Part shown: positions 1-9,200 of the stretch, one piece after another
Numbering within the stretch: the stretch's first letter is position 1
How the letters are laid out: each line of letters begins with the position of its first letter
Assembly (NCBI RefSeq): GCF_000308695.1
Contig: NZ_BAGG01000032.1
Span: 1 to 64,000 of the forward strand
Direction of reading: 5' to 3'
Length of the DNA: 64,000 nt
Source of the DNA: Nocardia takedensis NBRC 100417
Lineage (GTDB): Bacteria > Actinomycetota > Actinomycetes > Mycobacteriales > Mycobacteriaceae
Position numbers and translations under genes: made by a program
The notes under the pieces: model-generated
The model's database searches: none
Told to the model about the DNA's origin: nothing
The model's input: the letters and a program-made list of their open reading frames with translations, nothing else

Positions 1-65
1 TGCCCGACGATCCGCGCATCGACCACACGTCCCGCAAACCCGGGGCCCGCAAGCCGATCGACTAG
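1..65 (+). CDS. C-terminal end of an unidentified protein (partial)
   Basis: The frame starting at base 3 is open from the window edge and ends at TAG 63-65, giving a basic tail that reads ...SRKPGARKPID. The stop codon overlaps that of the convergent gene on the other strand (shared CTAG), an arrangement common between real converging genes in compact actinobacterial genomes. The fragment is too short to recognise a family. Confidence 0.45.
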   Translation, partial: PDDPRIDHTSRKPGARKPID

Positions 66-406
66 TTGGTGGTGGTGATGCCGGTGGCGATCTTCACCAC
101 GACCTGGTCGGCGGTGACCTCGGAGACGGTGATGTTCATGCCCTCGGCGGACTGGGTCTCCCCGACGGGGACCACGATCTGCTGCCCGGCGATCTTCAGC
201 GTGGCGGCGTTGCCGTCCACCGCGACGAGTTCGGCATCGATGCCCAACACGCTGGCCTTGGCGTCGACGCCGCGTTCGAAGGTGATGGTGCAGCCGTCGA
301 TGTGGCAGTCGGCCTTGCTGCCGGGGCCTTCGACGGTGCAGGCGGCCGCGCCGAACGAGCTCAGCACAGCGAACAGAGACAGGGCGAGGAACCGTCGAGC
401 GCGCAC
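62..406 (-). CDS. small secreted protein, possible lipoprotein
   Basis: The protein has 114 residues. A basic start (VRARRF) is followed by a hydrophobic stretch and AAAC at about residues 20-23, so it carries an export signal; the lipobox is weak because the -3 residue is Ala rather than Leu, so lipidation is uncertain. The mature part has two further cysteines (KADCHIDGC), which could form a disulfide, and looks beta-rich. GTG 404-406 is chosen because a TACACT -10 box (plus-strand 413-418) lies six bases upstream, which suggests a leaderless mRNA. The family is not recognised. The gene diverges from the secreted protein at 473. Confidence 0.7.
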   Translation of the reverse strand: MRARRFLALSLFAVLSSFGAAACTVEGPGSKADCHIDGCTITFERGVDAKASVLGIDAELVAVDGNAATLKIAGQQIVVPVGETQSAEGMNITVSEVTADQVVVKIATGITTTN

Positions 407-412
407 GTCACC

Positions 413-418
413 AGTGTA
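413..418 (-). promoter_or_regulatory. candidate -10 box, leaderless start
   Basis: TACACT on the minus strand ends six bases before the GTG of the secreted-protein gene at 406. No clear -35 was seen. Confidence 0.4.
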
Positions 419-472
419 GGGGCGGGTACGGTGGATCCGACCCACAGACGCCGATCGACAAGGAGACGAATC

Positions 473-886
473 ATGATGCGTGCCATGCTCGCAGCCGGAC
501 TCGCCGCGCTGACTCTCGGTGCTCTTCCCGCCGTCGCGTCCGCCGACGACCCCGAATTCCCCCGCAACGGCGTGATCCCGCCGGGGACGTATCAGATCAC
601 CCCGCACCCGGCCAACATCTTCGGCTCGCCTTGGGCGAACTGCGATCTCCAGGTCTCCCCGGACGGGGTCGGCGTGGTGATGGCCTGCGGCGCCGCGACC
701 CGCGGCGGTCAGCAGAGCCCCGTCGGGCCGGACCGGACCGACGTGCGCTTGGACGGGCTGCCCTTCGGCTTGGCGCTGAGCGATATCGACCCGCGCCAAG
801 GGCTGTGGATCGGCACCGTGAAGGTCACGGGCACGACGATCGAGGTGCCCTACAACTTCGCCGGGATCTCGCTGACCCGCCGCTGA
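473..886 (+). CDS. small secreted protein of unknown function
   Basis: The protein has 137 residues with a clear Sec signal peptide (MMRAMLAAGL...), a hydrophobic core and a probable signal peptidase I site after ASA at about residue 23. The mature domain begins DDPEFPRNG and contains two Cys (WANCDLQ and MACGAA) that could form a disulfide. AAGGAGA at 460-466 is a good ribosome binding site for ATG 473; a second ATG at 476 is also possible. The sequence resembles small exported proteins common in Nocardia, but no function can be assigned. It is transcribed divergently from the gene ending at 406. Confidence 0.8.
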   Translation: MMRAMLAAGLAALTLGALPAVASADDPEFPRNGVIPPGTYQITPHPANIFGSPWANCDLQVSPDGVGVVMACGAATRGGQQSPVGPDRTDVRLDGLPFGLALSDIDPRQGLWIGTVKVTGTTIEVPYNFAGISLTRR

Positions 887-890
887 GACG

Positions 891-2501
891 TCAGTCGCGG
901 GAACGGCGCGGGCGCGCGTCCCACAGCCGGGCCAACGGCCTGCGGTGGTGCGGACGCGCCCGCGTCGCCCAGCGCGGATTGTCCTCGTCGCGCCGGTAGG
1001 CGGCGACCTGGCCCGCCACGGTGAACCGCAACCGGCGGGATTCGCCGAGCACTTCGCCGTCGGCGGCGACCGCCTCGGGTTCGTCCAGATGCACGATCAA
1101 CTCGCGCATCTGCCGTTCGCTGTAGACCTTGCTGTGCCCGATCGCGGCCAGCAGCAGCGCGGCCACGGCGCGCGTGCGGGAGAACTTCAGGTCCGCGCGC
1201 AGCCATCGCACGTCGAGCAGGCCGTCGTCGATGCGGGCGCGGAAGGCCGGGATCGCGCCGTGCGGGTGGTAGACGCCGTTGCCGACGAAGACGAACCACA
1301 CGTCGTGCCATTTCTCGTTGAGCCGCACCCGGATCGGGGCCGAACGGCGCAGTGTCACCACCAGCGCGGCGACGAAAGCGGGCCATTTGCCCCAGCGGTC
1401 CTGCCACTTCTCGCGCAGGCGCACCAGATCCGGGTACGCGCCGAGGCTCGCGGTGTTGATCCAGTGGTGGGTGCGGTGCCCGCCTTCGGTCTCGAGTTCG
1501 AGGCCGGCGATGTCGACGCCGACGGCCTCGCCCGCACCGGTGGCGTCGACCACTTCGAGCAGGTCGTAGACGCCGAGATCGCGGGCGAAGTGGTTCAGGG
1601 TTCCGGTGGGGATCACCACCATCGGCAGGTCGCGGCGCAGGGCGACGGTGGCCGCGGCGGCGATGGTGCCGTCACCGCCCGCCGCGCCGATCGCCACCGT
1701 GGTGTCGGCGCTCGCGGCGAGCAGCGCCTCCTCCAACTGTTCGACGCAGTCGCGACCCGCCTCGGTGCGCAGGATGGTCGCGGCGGGCAGGGCGGCGGCG
1801 ATGTCGTCGGTGGGGTCGTAGCCCGGCGCGCCGGAGACCGGATTGACCAGCAGCACCAGACCTTTGCCCTCGGCCAGGACCGGCACCTCGCGCACGATGT
1901 GCGCCTCGGCTTCGTCGGATTCGCGGACCGGCCACCACCGCTTGGTCGCCACGGCGACCGCGCTGCCGATCGCGGCGCCCACGGCGACGTCGGAGGCCCA
2001 GTGCACCCCCGTGTGCACGCGCGAGTAGGCGACCGTCGCGGCCAGCGGGGCGACGATCAGCGCGGTGCGCGGGCTCTCCATCGCGACCGCGGTGGCGAAG
2101 GCCGCCGCGGACGCGCTGTGCCCGGACGGGAACGACGACGACGTGGGGCGTTTGATGAGCCGTCGTTGCAGCGGAAGCAGTTCCGCCGCGGGCCGCCTGC
2201 GCGCCACCAGCGATTTGAGGACGACGTTGACCAAGAAGCTCGACCCGGCCACCGCGACCATGCCGCGCAGCCCGGCCCGGCGCGTCGCCCCGGGGCGCAC
2301 CGCCAGGCCCGCGGCGATGCCGGACCACAGCAGACTGTGGTTCGCCGACCGCGTCAACCGCAGCATCCCGGCGTCGGCCGCGGTGATCGGCAGGCACGCG
2401 ACAGCGCCGCTGACGGCTTTGTCGAGACGACCCACCGTGCGGAATCTCTGACCCAACCACTCGCTCACCCGATCGACAGTACCCAGCGCGTCGACGGGCA
2501 T
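891..2501 (-). CDS. bifunctional PAP2 phosphatase / diacylglycerol kinase-family protein
   Basis: A 536-residue fusion. The N-terminal half is a PAP2 lipid phosphatase: the signature pieces KSLVARRRP, SFPSGHSAS and SRVHTGVHWASD are all present. The C-terminal half is a DAGK/LcbB-type lipid kinase domain, with VLLVNPVSG, GGDGT and the VIPTGTLNHFARDLG substrate/nucleotide region. One half can remove and the other add a phosphate on lipids, so a role in membrane phospholipid or glycolipid turnover is likely; this is family knowledge rather than shown here. The ATG at 2501 lies 17 bases after the stop of the upstream acyltransferase, suggesting an operon; GTG 2468 is an alternative start. Confidence 0.85.
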   Translation of the reverse strand: MPVDALGTVDRVSEWLGQRFRTVGRLDKAVSGAVACLPITAADAGMLRLTRSANHSLLWSGIAAGLAVRPGATRRAGLRGMVAVAGSSFLVNVVLKSLVARRRPAAELLPLQRRLIKRPTSSSFPSGHSASAAAFATAVAMESPRTALIVAPLAATVAYSRVHTGVHWASDVAVGAAIGSAVAVATKRWWPVRESDEAEAHIVREVPVLAEGKGLVLLVNPVSGAPGYDPTDDIAAALPAATILRTEAGRDCVEQLEEALLAASADTTVAIGAAGGDGTIAAAATVALRRDLPMVVIPTGTLNHFARDLGVYDLLEVVDATGAGEAVGVDIAGLELETEGGHRTHHWINTASLGAYPDLVRLREKWQDRWGKWPAFVAALVVTLRRSAPIRVRLNEKWHDVWFVFVGNGVYHPHGAIPAFRARIDDGLLDVRWLRADLKFSRTRAVAALLLAAIGHSKVYSERQMRELIVHLDEPEAVAADGEVLGESRRLRFTVAGQVAAYRRDEDNPRWATRARPHHRRPLARLWDARPRRSRD

Positions 2502-2518
2502 TCGCGGCGCGACCGAAC

Positions 2519-4642
2519 TCACCACCACTGCGTGAGTTCGCCCAACCTGCGCCCGAGTTCCGGCGCGAGCGACCGCGCGTAGCTGGCGGTCAGGTGGTGC
2601 TCGTCGCGGTAGATGAGGATGTTGCCCTCCACGACGCGGCAGCGGTCGGGTCGGCAGATCGCGTCGGACATGTCGAAGGGGAACACGTTCGGGTAGGCCG
2701 AGGCCGGTTCGTCGGCGGGATTGCGCGGATCGAGCGCCGAACTGCGTTCGACGCCGCAACTGAACGCGGTGCCGCGGTGCGCGAGACAGTCGACGGCCCG
2801 GTAGAACACGCCGTCGCGGCGCAGTCGAGGCGTGTCGCGGACGGCCAGTACCCGCAGTCCGCGATCCGACAGCGCCGACCACACGTCGAGGTATTCCGGC
2901 GGCACTTCGTCGCCGTCGGCGTGCATGCGGTACCGGGTGGCGGTGGTGAAGACCCAGTCCGGGCGGGTCTCGGCGAGCCGGTCGAGTACCTCCTCGGTCC
3001 ACTCCCGGCATTCGGGGAACGGGTATTCGGCGTAGGAGGGCTGGTCGGACAGGGTGAGCGGACACCCTTCCTTCAGATAGGTGACCACGCGGAAACCGCG
3101 GTCGCGGCCGAGCATCTCGAAGGCGGGCAGCCAGTGCTCGGAATGCGAACCGCCGACCACCGCGATCGCCCGCGAGGCCGCCTGATCGCCGTAGGTGCAC
3201 ACCCTGACCTCGCGATTCGGGGTGATGCAGCCGTCGTAGGTGGGGGAGGGCGCGTCGGCCGCGGCCTCGAACACGGTGGGTCGCATGGTGGCCTTCTGCT
3301 GCTGCACGGCATCGCTGAGCAGGGTGGCGGCGCCGGGATAGTGCTCGATGTCCAGCGCCTGCGGCGGATGGGCCGGGTTGGCACGCAACAGCATCTGCCA
3401 GCCGAACGCGCCACCCAGAACTGTGAGCCCCGTCGCCACGATCACCGCCCCGACCGCGCGGCGGTAGCCCGGCCGGCTCGTGCCCGCCGCGCCGGACCGC
3501 ACCCGCAGCGGCGATTCCACCAGCGCGCGCGTCAACCAGGCCAGGACCAGTGCGCAGCCGACGATCAACAGTCCGTCGGTGAGCCCGGGGGTGCGCTGCC
3601 CGTTGTTGGCGAGCCAGAAGATCAGCAGTGGCCAATGCCACAGGTAGAGCGCGTAGGCCAGGTCACCGAGTTCGACGCACGGCCTGCTCGCGAGCACCCG
3701 GTTCGGCCACGGCAAAGCCCCGCCCTTCCCGCTGCCCGCGAGGATCAACGCGACCGCGGCCAACACCGGGAACAGCGCCGAGGGGCCGGGGAACAGGTTC
3801 GCGCCGTCGAACAGGACACCGCAGCTCAGCACCGCCGCCAACCCGAGGGCGGCCAGCAGCACCCGGATCGGTCGGGCGAGCGCCGAGCCGGGGAGCACGA
3901 TCGCCACCGCCGCGCCCGCCAGCAGTTCCCAGGCGCGCGCGCCGCTGTCGTAGTAGTTCCACGCCTGGTGACGATCCGAGCCCGCCGCCGCGTACCAGAA
4001 CGACACCGCGCCGAGCGCGGCCACCAGCACGAGCAACGTCCCGCGCCGCGCGACCGGCCGGAGGCCGCCGGTCAGGATCGCCCACGCGGCGACCACCAGC
4101 AGCGCCGCCAGATAGAACTGACCCTGGATGGCCATCGACCACAGGTGTTGCAGCGGGCTGACCGAGGGATCGGCGGCGGCGTAGGTCAGCTCGGCGCCCG
4201 CCAGATACCAGTTCTGGTAGTAGAGCGCGGAGGCCAGCGTCTGGGCGGAGATGTCGGCCCACTGGGTGTAGGGGCGGGTCAGCGCGGTGACCAGCAGCAC
4301 ACCGGCCAGCACCACGAACAGCGCGGGCAGCAACCGTCGAGCAGTGCGGCGCAGCGTGGCGCCCACCGCGACCCGGCCGTCGGACTCGACCCGGCGCAAC
4401 AGCATCCCGGTGAAGAAGAAACCCGACAGCACCAGGAACACGTCCACGCCGCCGGAGACCCGCCCCAGCCAGACGTGGAAGCCGACGACCAGTGCGATGG
4501 CGACACCGCGCAGACCGTCCAGATCGTGCCGGTAGGCGGCGTCATCGGGTCGGCGGCCCGCACCGGAACGCCGTGCGACCCGCGAGCCCGAGCCCGCCGT
4601 TGGACCCGGGCCGGTCGTCGAATTCGATGTCTGTGCGAACAC
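2519..4642 (-). CDS. membrane O-acyltransferase with C-terminal SGNH domain
   Basis: The protein has 707 residues. Residues ~25-390 form an Acyl_transf_3 domain with about ten membrane helices and the HDLDGLRGVAIALVVGFHVW block. Residues ~450-700 form a periplasmic SGNH hydrolase-like domain with GGSHSEHW (block I, nucleophile Ser) and DEHHLT (catalytic Asp/His). This OafA/OatA-type layout acylates cell-envelope polysaccharide, peptidoglycan or glycolipid; the substrate cannot be read from sequence. GTG 4642 is chosen because GGGGAG lies 5-10 bases upstream; the frame stays open further upstream but has no domain there. It sits directly before the PAP2/DAGK gene, pointing to an envelope-lipid operon. 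Confidence 0.88.
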   Translation of the reverse strand: MFAQTSNSTTGPGPTAGSGSRVARRSGAGRRPDDAAYRHDLDGLRGVAIALVVGFHVWLGRVSGGVDVFLVLSGFFFTGMLLRRVESDGRVAVGATLRRTARRLLPALFVVLAGVLLVTALTRPYTQWADISAQTLASALYYQNWYLAGAELTYAAADPSVSPLQHLWSMAIQGQFYLAALLVVAAWAILTGGLRPVARRGTLLVLVAALGAVSFWYAAAGSDRHQAWNYYDSGARAWELLAGAAVAIVLPGSALARPIRVLLAALGLAAVLSCGVLFDGANLFPGPSALFPVLAAVALILAGSGKGGALPWPNRVLASRPCVELGDLAYALYLWHWPLLIFWLANNGQRTPGLTDGLLIVGCALVLAWLTRALVESPLRVRSGAAGTSRPGYRRAVGAVIVATGLTVLGGAFGWQMLLRANPAHPPQALDIEHYPGAATLLSDAVQQQKATMRPTVFEAAADAPSPTYDGCITPNREVRVCTYGDQAASRAIAVVGGSHSEHWLPAFEMLGRDRGFRVVTYLKEGCPLTLSDQPSYAEYPFPECREWTEEVLDRLAETRPDWVFTTATRYRMHADGDEVPPEYLDVWSALSDRGLRVLAVRDTPRLRRDGVFYRAVDCLAHRGTAFSCGVERSSALDPRNPADEPASAYPNVFPFDMSDAICRPDRCRVVEGNILIYRDEHHLTASYARSLAPELGRRLGELTQWW

Positions 4643-4933
4643 CCGTGACTCCCCGCCGTAACCCGCGCGACTGCTCGGCCGAGCGGGATCTGCCGACCAG
4701 ATCTTCCGATGGATCTCTCCGATGGACCTCCGCAAACGATGCCGTACCGGGCACACGGCAGGCAAACCGGAGATGTCCCGCGAGCGTACGCGAGGTTGCG
4801 GCGTCGCGGCCCGCGCCCCGCGCTGCCATGGTGCCCGACTACCCGGGGGCGGCGTGATCACCCGTGCGGGGTGATGTCGGCCGGCGTGACGCGGGCCACG
4901 ATGGACACCCGATCGCCGTCGACGGGAGTGGAT

Positions 4934-5164
4934 ATGGCCGAGACGACCCGGCGCAACGTGCTGACGCGCGTATCGCCCACCCAGTGGTTGGCGCTGGGCC
5001 TGACGGTGCTGGCGGTGCTGTTCGTCGTGGAGAACCGCGACAAGGTATCGATCGAGATCCTGCTGATCAGCATCAGCGCGCCGATGTGGCTGATCCTGCT
5101 GGCGATGTTCCTGATCGGGTGGGCAGTGGGACTGCTCACCCGTCGCCGCACCGCCCGCAAGTGA
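4934..5164 (+). CDS. LapA-domain (DUF1049-like) inner-membrane protein
   Basis: The protein has 76 residues and two membrane helices (about 17-32 and 45-65) separated by VENRDKVSIEILLISISAP, the typical LapA/DUF1049 pattern of a helical hairpin, and ends with a basic RRRTARK tail. Family members are small membrane proteins of poorly defined role. ATG 4934 follows GGGAG with good spacing; an in-frame ATG at about 4901 has no ribosome binding site. It converges with the sigma factor gene with nine bases between stop codons. Confidence 0.8.
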   Translation: MAETTRRNVLTRVSPTQWLALGLTVLAVLFVVENRDKVSIEILLISISAPMWLILLAMFLIGWAVGLLTRRRTARK

Positions 5165-5173
5165 GTCCCGCGG

Positions 5174-5773
5174 TCAGTTGACGACCGTGCTCGACCACTC
5201 GTCCAGATCGCCGCGCAACCCGTACTCGAGGTGTTTGAGCCCGCAGCGGATGCGACTCTTGACCGTCGGCAGCGGGATCCCGAGCAGATCCGCCACCTCC
5301 CGGTAGGTGCGATCGCCGTAGAACGCCAACGCGATCGACTCGCGTTCGAGCGCGGTCAACCGGCCCAGGTGACGGCGCACCGACTGGTGGTCGAACCGGA
5401 TGTCGACCTGTTCGGTGACGCTGTCGTGGCCCGGCCGGAAATCCGCCGCGCCGTAGGCGGTGTCCCGGTCGGCGCCGGCCTGCTCGGCGCGCACCAGATC
5501 CACCGCGCGACGATGGGTCAGCATCATCAGCCACGTCATCGGCGCGGCGCGGCGGTCGTCGTAGCGGTGCGCCGAGGTCCACGCCTGGAGGTAGACCTCC
5601 TGGGTGATCTCCTCGGCCATCGACGGACTGCGCACGATCCGCACCGCCAACCCGTGCACCCGCCGGTGGGTGGCGCGATAGAACTCGGTGAAGGCGTGTC
5701 GATCTCCCGCCGCCATGGCGGCGAGCAGATCGCTCAGATCGTCTCGTCCGGTTCGCTGGGTGGTGACTGTCAT
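5174..5773 (-). CDS. ECF RNA polymerase sigma factor, SigK-like
   Basis: The protein has 199 residues with sigma region 2 (FTEFYRATHRRVHGLAVRIVRSPSMAEEITQEVYLQAW) and region 4 (LTALERESIALAFYGDRTYREVADLLGIPLPTVKSRIR). The wording of both regions, including THRRAVDLVR.EQA, closely resembles M. tuberculosis SigK as I remember it. No RskA-type anti-sigma gene follows; the downstream neighbour is on the opposite strand, so a regulator must be elsewhere or absent. GGAG eight bases upstream supports ATG 5773. Confidence 0.88.
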   Translation of the reverse strand: MTVTTQRTGRDDLSDLLAAMAAGDRHAFTEFYRATHRRVHGLAVRIVRSPSMAEEITQEVYLQAWTSAHRYDDRRAAPMTWLMMLTHRRAVDLVRAEQAGADRDTAYGAADFRPGHDSVTEQVDIRFDHQSVRRHLGRLTALERESIALAFYGDRTYREVADLLGIPLPTVKSRIRCGLKHLEYGLRGDLDEWSSTVVN

Positions 5774-6301
5774 CGCTGGCTCCGCATCGAAAGCTGAAGG
5801 TTCGCTGTCCAGTACTCGTAGCGCAGTTCCCCGTGTCGGGGCGGCAGTTGTCGGTCACGTCCGCCTGCCGTGCGGTTTCGTTTGTTGCCTGTAAGAACGC
5901 ACTTTTCGTGCTCTTCGTGACCGGTCCGGCTGCGGGGGAGATCGCTCGACGATGGGCGACACTGGAGTTTGCCATGACCGCGAACTGCACTGTATGGGCA
6001 ATCGTCGGCACTCGGATAGGTATTACACATGTGGACTACTGGCCGATAGGCGAACCGTCAGCTATCCAAGCATTCGTGAAAAACGGTTCTGACCGGGCGA
6101 TTTCATGGGTTGCGGTCGAGATCGCGACGGGGTGCCGCGACCTCGCCGTGATCGTTTCGGTATGTGCGCGGGCCCATCCGACCGGTCCGCGAGGGGTGCC
6201 GATCGTTCCGTTGTCGGGTGCTTGCCGACGCCCGCGCGGCTTGCGTAGCCTCGGGACGGTGACCTGATTCGTGTCCGCGGCGGTATACCGAGGGGGAAGT
6301 C
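5774..6301. other. 528-bp intergenic region, no convincing gene
   Basis: The stretch from about 5870 to 6110 is visibly poorer in GC than its neighbours. A 144-codon frame (5833-6267, plus) and an 86-codon frame (5770-6030, minus) lack ribosome binding sites and any recognisable family, so I do not call them. The region probably holds the sigma gene's promoter; on the minus strand a GGGAAC occurs about 80 bases before the sigma start, which could be an ECF -35 element, but a matching -10 is not clear. Confidence 0.4.
6222..6251 (+). promoter_or_regulatory. candidate promoter for the VOC protein gene
   Basis: TTGCCG (6222-6227), an 18-base spacer and TAGCCT (6246-6251) lie about 50 bases before ATG 6302, whose ribosome binding site is GAGGGGGAAG. 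Confidence 0.45.
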
Positions 6302-6664
6302 ATGGCGATCGCTCGTCTGGCCGGTGTTTCACTCGACAGCGACGACCCGATCGGGCTCGGGCGCTTCTATCGCGCACTGCTGGATCTGCGCCTGCTGCAC
6401 GAATCCGACGACGTGGTGGTGCTCGGCGCGAAGGGCGTGGCGCTGACGGTCGAACGGGTCGCCGAGCACAAGCCTCCGGACTGGCCGAACGACGCGGTCC
6501 CCAAGCAGATGCACCTGGACCTGTACGTGGACGACTTGGACGTCGCCGAAGCCGAAGCGCTCGCGATCGGGGCGCGCAAGCCGGAAACCCAACCCGCGCC
6601 GGACAAATGGCGGGTGCTGCTCGACCCGTCCGGCCACCCGTTCTGCCTGACGCTGCCCGCGTGA
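6302..6664 (+). CDS. VOC (glyoxalase/bleomycin-resistance) superfamily protein
   Basis: The protein has 120 residues and the paired beta-alpha-beta-beta-beta modules of VOC proteins: GVSLDSDDPIGLGRFYRALL at the start and MHLDLYVDDLDVAEAEALAIGAR in the middle, ending DPSGHPFCLTLPA. Possible metal or substrate positions include His in MHLDL and the DPSGHPFC end, but substrate cannot be predicted because the family covers glyoxalases, dioxygenases and resistance proteins. It appears to be a single-gene transcript between an intergenic region and tRNA-Arg on the other strand. Confidence 0.85.
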   Translation: MAIARLAGVSLDSDDPIGLGRFYRALLDLRLLHESDDVVVLGAKGVALTVERVAEHKPPDWPNDAVPKQMHLDLYVDDLDVAEAEALAIGARKPETQPAPDKWRVLLDPSGHPFCLTLPA

Positions 6665-6745
6665 GCGCCGAATCCGGTGTTTGAATCGCGCGTGACGCGG
6701 GTAACTCTGTGTCGATCAGGTGTATTGCCTGGTCGGAATGTGTTG

Positions 6746-6819
6746 CGCCCCCGGCAGGAATCGAACCTGCGACCTAGGGATTAGAAGGCCCTTGCTCTAT
6801 CCAACTGAGCTACGGAGGC
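6746..6819 (-). tRNA. tRNA-Arg (anticodon TCT)
   Basis: The minus strand folds as a tRNA: acceptor GCCTCCG pairs with CGGGGGC (one G-T), D arm GCTC...GAGC, anticodon loop CTTCTAA and T arm GCAGG-TTCGATT-CCTGC. The anticodon is TCT. The last pair of the anticodon stem is C/T and unpaired. No CCA is encoded. Confidence 0.93.
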
Positions 6820-7015
6820 AACGCGTTCCACCTCGGTCGGCTATCGACCGTGCTGTTCGGCACGGTAAGTATAGCGACCGTCCAGGTACTAGGTTCTCAG
6901 CGTGAGCAACGGTGTGGCACCTCGGTAGAGCGAGCAGGGCGCGCCGACCACGGCGGTCGGTCCTCTGACAGGGTATCGGGCCGAGCCCGAAGGGGCCACG
7001 CGAGAGGGTCCCAAC

Positions 7016-7021
7016 TACGCT
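7016..7021 (+). promoter_or_regulatory. candidate -10 box, leaderless start
   Basis: TACGCT ends seven bases before ATG 7029, placing transcription start at or near the start codon. Confidence 0.45.
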
Positions 7022-7028
7022 GAGTCGT

Positions 7029-9068
7029 ATGTCGTCGCAGGACCCGTCCACCGAAACCGGAGCCTCTGACCCGGTCGGACAGGGTCCGGCGGGCAACGCC
7101 GCCGCGCTGACCGTCATCGCGGGCGCGGTGTCGGCGGTGGTGGCCGCGCTGGTCGTCGGACTGTCGGCGACGCAGGCGCTGAGCCTGCTCGGCATCCCCG
7201 ATCCCGGCCCGCTCACGACCTACGGCCTTCCGGCGCTGCGCGCGCTCGCGGACCTGTCGGCGGCGTTGACCGTCGGCGCGCTGCTGTTCGCGGCCTTCCT
7301 GACGCCGCCGCAGTCGAGCGGACTGCTCGACGCGGGCGGATACCGCGCCTTGCGCCGCGCCTCGTGGTTCGCGCTGACCTGGGCGTGTTGCGCGGCGCTG
7401 CTGGTGCCGTTGACGGTGTCGGACACGACCGGGCAGCCCCTGGGGCAGGTGTGGCGGCCCGAGCAGCTCTGGCGGGCGATCGACCAGGTGGATCTGGCCG
7501 AGGCGTGGCGGACCACCGTCGTGTTCGCGCTGGTGGTGGCCATCGGATGCAGGCTCGCGCTGCGCTGGGGATGGACGCCGTTGCTGTTCGGCGCGTCGAT
7601 CCTGACCATGATGCCGCTCGCGCTGACCGGGCATTCCTCCTCGGGCGGGTCGCACGACGTCGCGACCAACAGCCTGATCCTGCACCTGGTCGCGGCCGCG
7701 ATCTGGGTGGGCGGGCTGTTCGCCGTCCTCGCCCACGCCGTGCGCGGGGGAGCGCACACCGATCTCGCGGCGCGCCGGTTCTCGGCCGTGGCCACCGTCG
7801 CGTTCGTGGTCATCGGGATCAGCGGCGTGGTCAACTCCTGGGTGCGGGTGCCCGCCGACGAGTTGTTCACCTCCACCTACGGCCGGTTGGTGCTCGCGAA
7901 GGCGGCCGCGTTGGTCGTGCTCGGCGTCTTCGGCTATCTCCAGCGCCGGGCCGCGTTGCCCGCGCTGGCCGCGAACCCGCGCGACCGCGCCGCGCTGGTG
8001 CGTTTCGGCGGTGTGGAGGCGATGATCTTCGCCGCCACGATGGGCCTGGCCGTAGGGCTCGGCCGCACTCCGCCGCCGCCCCCGCGCACGGTGCCCACCC
8101 CTGCCGAGGTCGAACTCGGCTACGACCTGGCAGGCCCCCCGACGGCGGCGCGACTGCTCTTCGACTGGCGTTTCGACTTGATCTTCGGCACCCTCGCCGT
8201 GGTGCTGGCGGTGGTGTACCTGCTCGGCGTGCGACGCCTGCGTCTGCGCGGGGACGCGTGGCCGGTCGGTCGCACCGTCGCCTGGCTCAGCGGATGCGCG
8301 GTGCTGCTGCTGGCCACCTCCTCCGGGGTGGGCCGGTACTCGCCGGCCGTGTTCAGCGTGCACATGGGGCAGCACATGGCGCTGTCCATGCTGGCCCCGA
8401 TCCTGTTCGCCCTGGGCGGCGCCGTCACCTTGGCGCTGCGCGCGCTGCCGGCCGCCGGTCGCGGGGCCGCCCCCGGTCCGCGCGAATGGATCCTCGCGGC
8501 GGTGCACAACCCGGTCTCGCGGTTCCTGACCCAGCCGATCGTGGCCTCGGTCATCTTCGTCGGCGGCTTCTACGCGCTGTACATGGGCGGGCTCTACGAC
8601 ACGTTCGTGGATTCGCACGGCGCGCACCTGCTGATGAACATCCACTTCCTGCTCAGCGGCTACCTGTTCTACTGGGTCGTGATCGGCATCGATCCCAAGC
8701 CGCGCCCGGTGCAACCGCTGACCAAGCTGGCGATGGTGTTCGGTTCGCTGCCCTTCCACGCCTTCTTCGGCATCGTGTTGATGAGCATGACCACGGTCAT
8801 GGGCGGCTGGTTCTTCCGCGCGCTGGATCTGGACTGGAACGGCGACCTGCTCGGCGATCAGCGCGCGGGCGGCAGCTTCGCCTGGGCAAGCGGGGAGGTC
8901 CCGCTGGTCGTGGTGATGCTCGCGCTGCTCATCCAGTGGTCGCGCAGTGACACCAAACTCGCCAAACGCACCGATCGGGCCGCCGAACGCGACAACGACG
9001 CCGATCTCGCCGCGCACAACGCCATGTACGCCCGACTCGCGAAACGAGATCGCGAGGTACGCAAGTGA
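7029..9068 (+). CDS. CopD / CtaG fusion: copper-handling cytochrome oxidase assembly membrane protein
   Basis: A 679-residue polytopic membrane protein. The first ~310 residues match the CopD family (LTGHSSSGGSHDVATNSLILHLVAAAIWVGGLFAVLAH with its conserved His). The second half matches Caa3-type CtaG (VFSVHMGQHMALSMLAPILFALGG, LMNIHFLLSGYLFYW). In relatives such as M. tuberculosis Rv0102 the same fusion occurs, and it is thought to deliver copper to cytochrome c oxidase. The tail is charged (KRTDRAAERDNDADL). A TACGCT box seven bases upstream of ATG suggests leaderless expression. It fits with the CtaJ-like oxidase subunit at 24.6 kb but is not adjacent to it. Confidence 0.88.
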   Translation: MSSQDPSTETGASDPVGQGPAGNAAALTVIAGAVSAVVAALVVGLSATQALSLLGIPDPGPLTTYGLPALRALADLSAALTVGALLFAAFLTPPQSSGLLDAGGYRALRRASWFALTWACCAALLVPLTVSDTTGQPLGQVWRPEQLWRAIDQVDLAEAWRTTVVFALVVAIGCRLALRWGWTPLLFGASILTMMPLALTGHSSSGGSHDVATNSLILHLVAAAIWVGGLFAVLAHAVRGGAHTDLAARRFSAVATVAFVVIGISGVVNSWVRVPADELFTSTYGRLVLAKAAALVVLGVFGYLQRRAALPALAANPRDRAALVRFGGVEAMIFAATMGLAVGLGRTPPPPPRTVPTPAEVELGYDLAGPPTAARLLFDWRFDLIFGTLAVVLAVVYLLGVRRLRLRGDAWPVGRTVAWLSGCAVLLLATSSGVGRYSPAVFSVHMGQHMALSMLAPILFALGGAVTLALRALPAAGRGAAPGPREWILAAVHNPVSRFLTQPIVASVIFVGGFYALYMGGLYDTFVDSHGAHLLMNIHFLLSGYLFYWVVIGIDPKPRPVQPLTKLAMVFGSLPFHAFFGIVLMSMTTVMGGWFFRALDLDWNGDLLGDQRAGGSFAWASGEVPLVVVMLALLIQWSRSDTKLAKRTDRAAERDNDADLAAHNAMYARLAKRDREVRK

Positions 9069-9200
9069 ATTGCGGGCAAACACCGCACCGGCCCACTCGG
9101 GACCGTGTGGTGAGCGGATCGCCGCGTCCTCGGGCACGATGGACTCCGACACCCGGGTGGCGACGCGCCGGAAGATCGTGAGTGAGCGGAAGACTTGGCT

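Noticed and set aside
5833..6267. A 144-codon plus-strand frame before the VOC gene
   Set aside because: No ribosome binding site and no recognisable family; the region looks intergenic and contains the VOC promoter.
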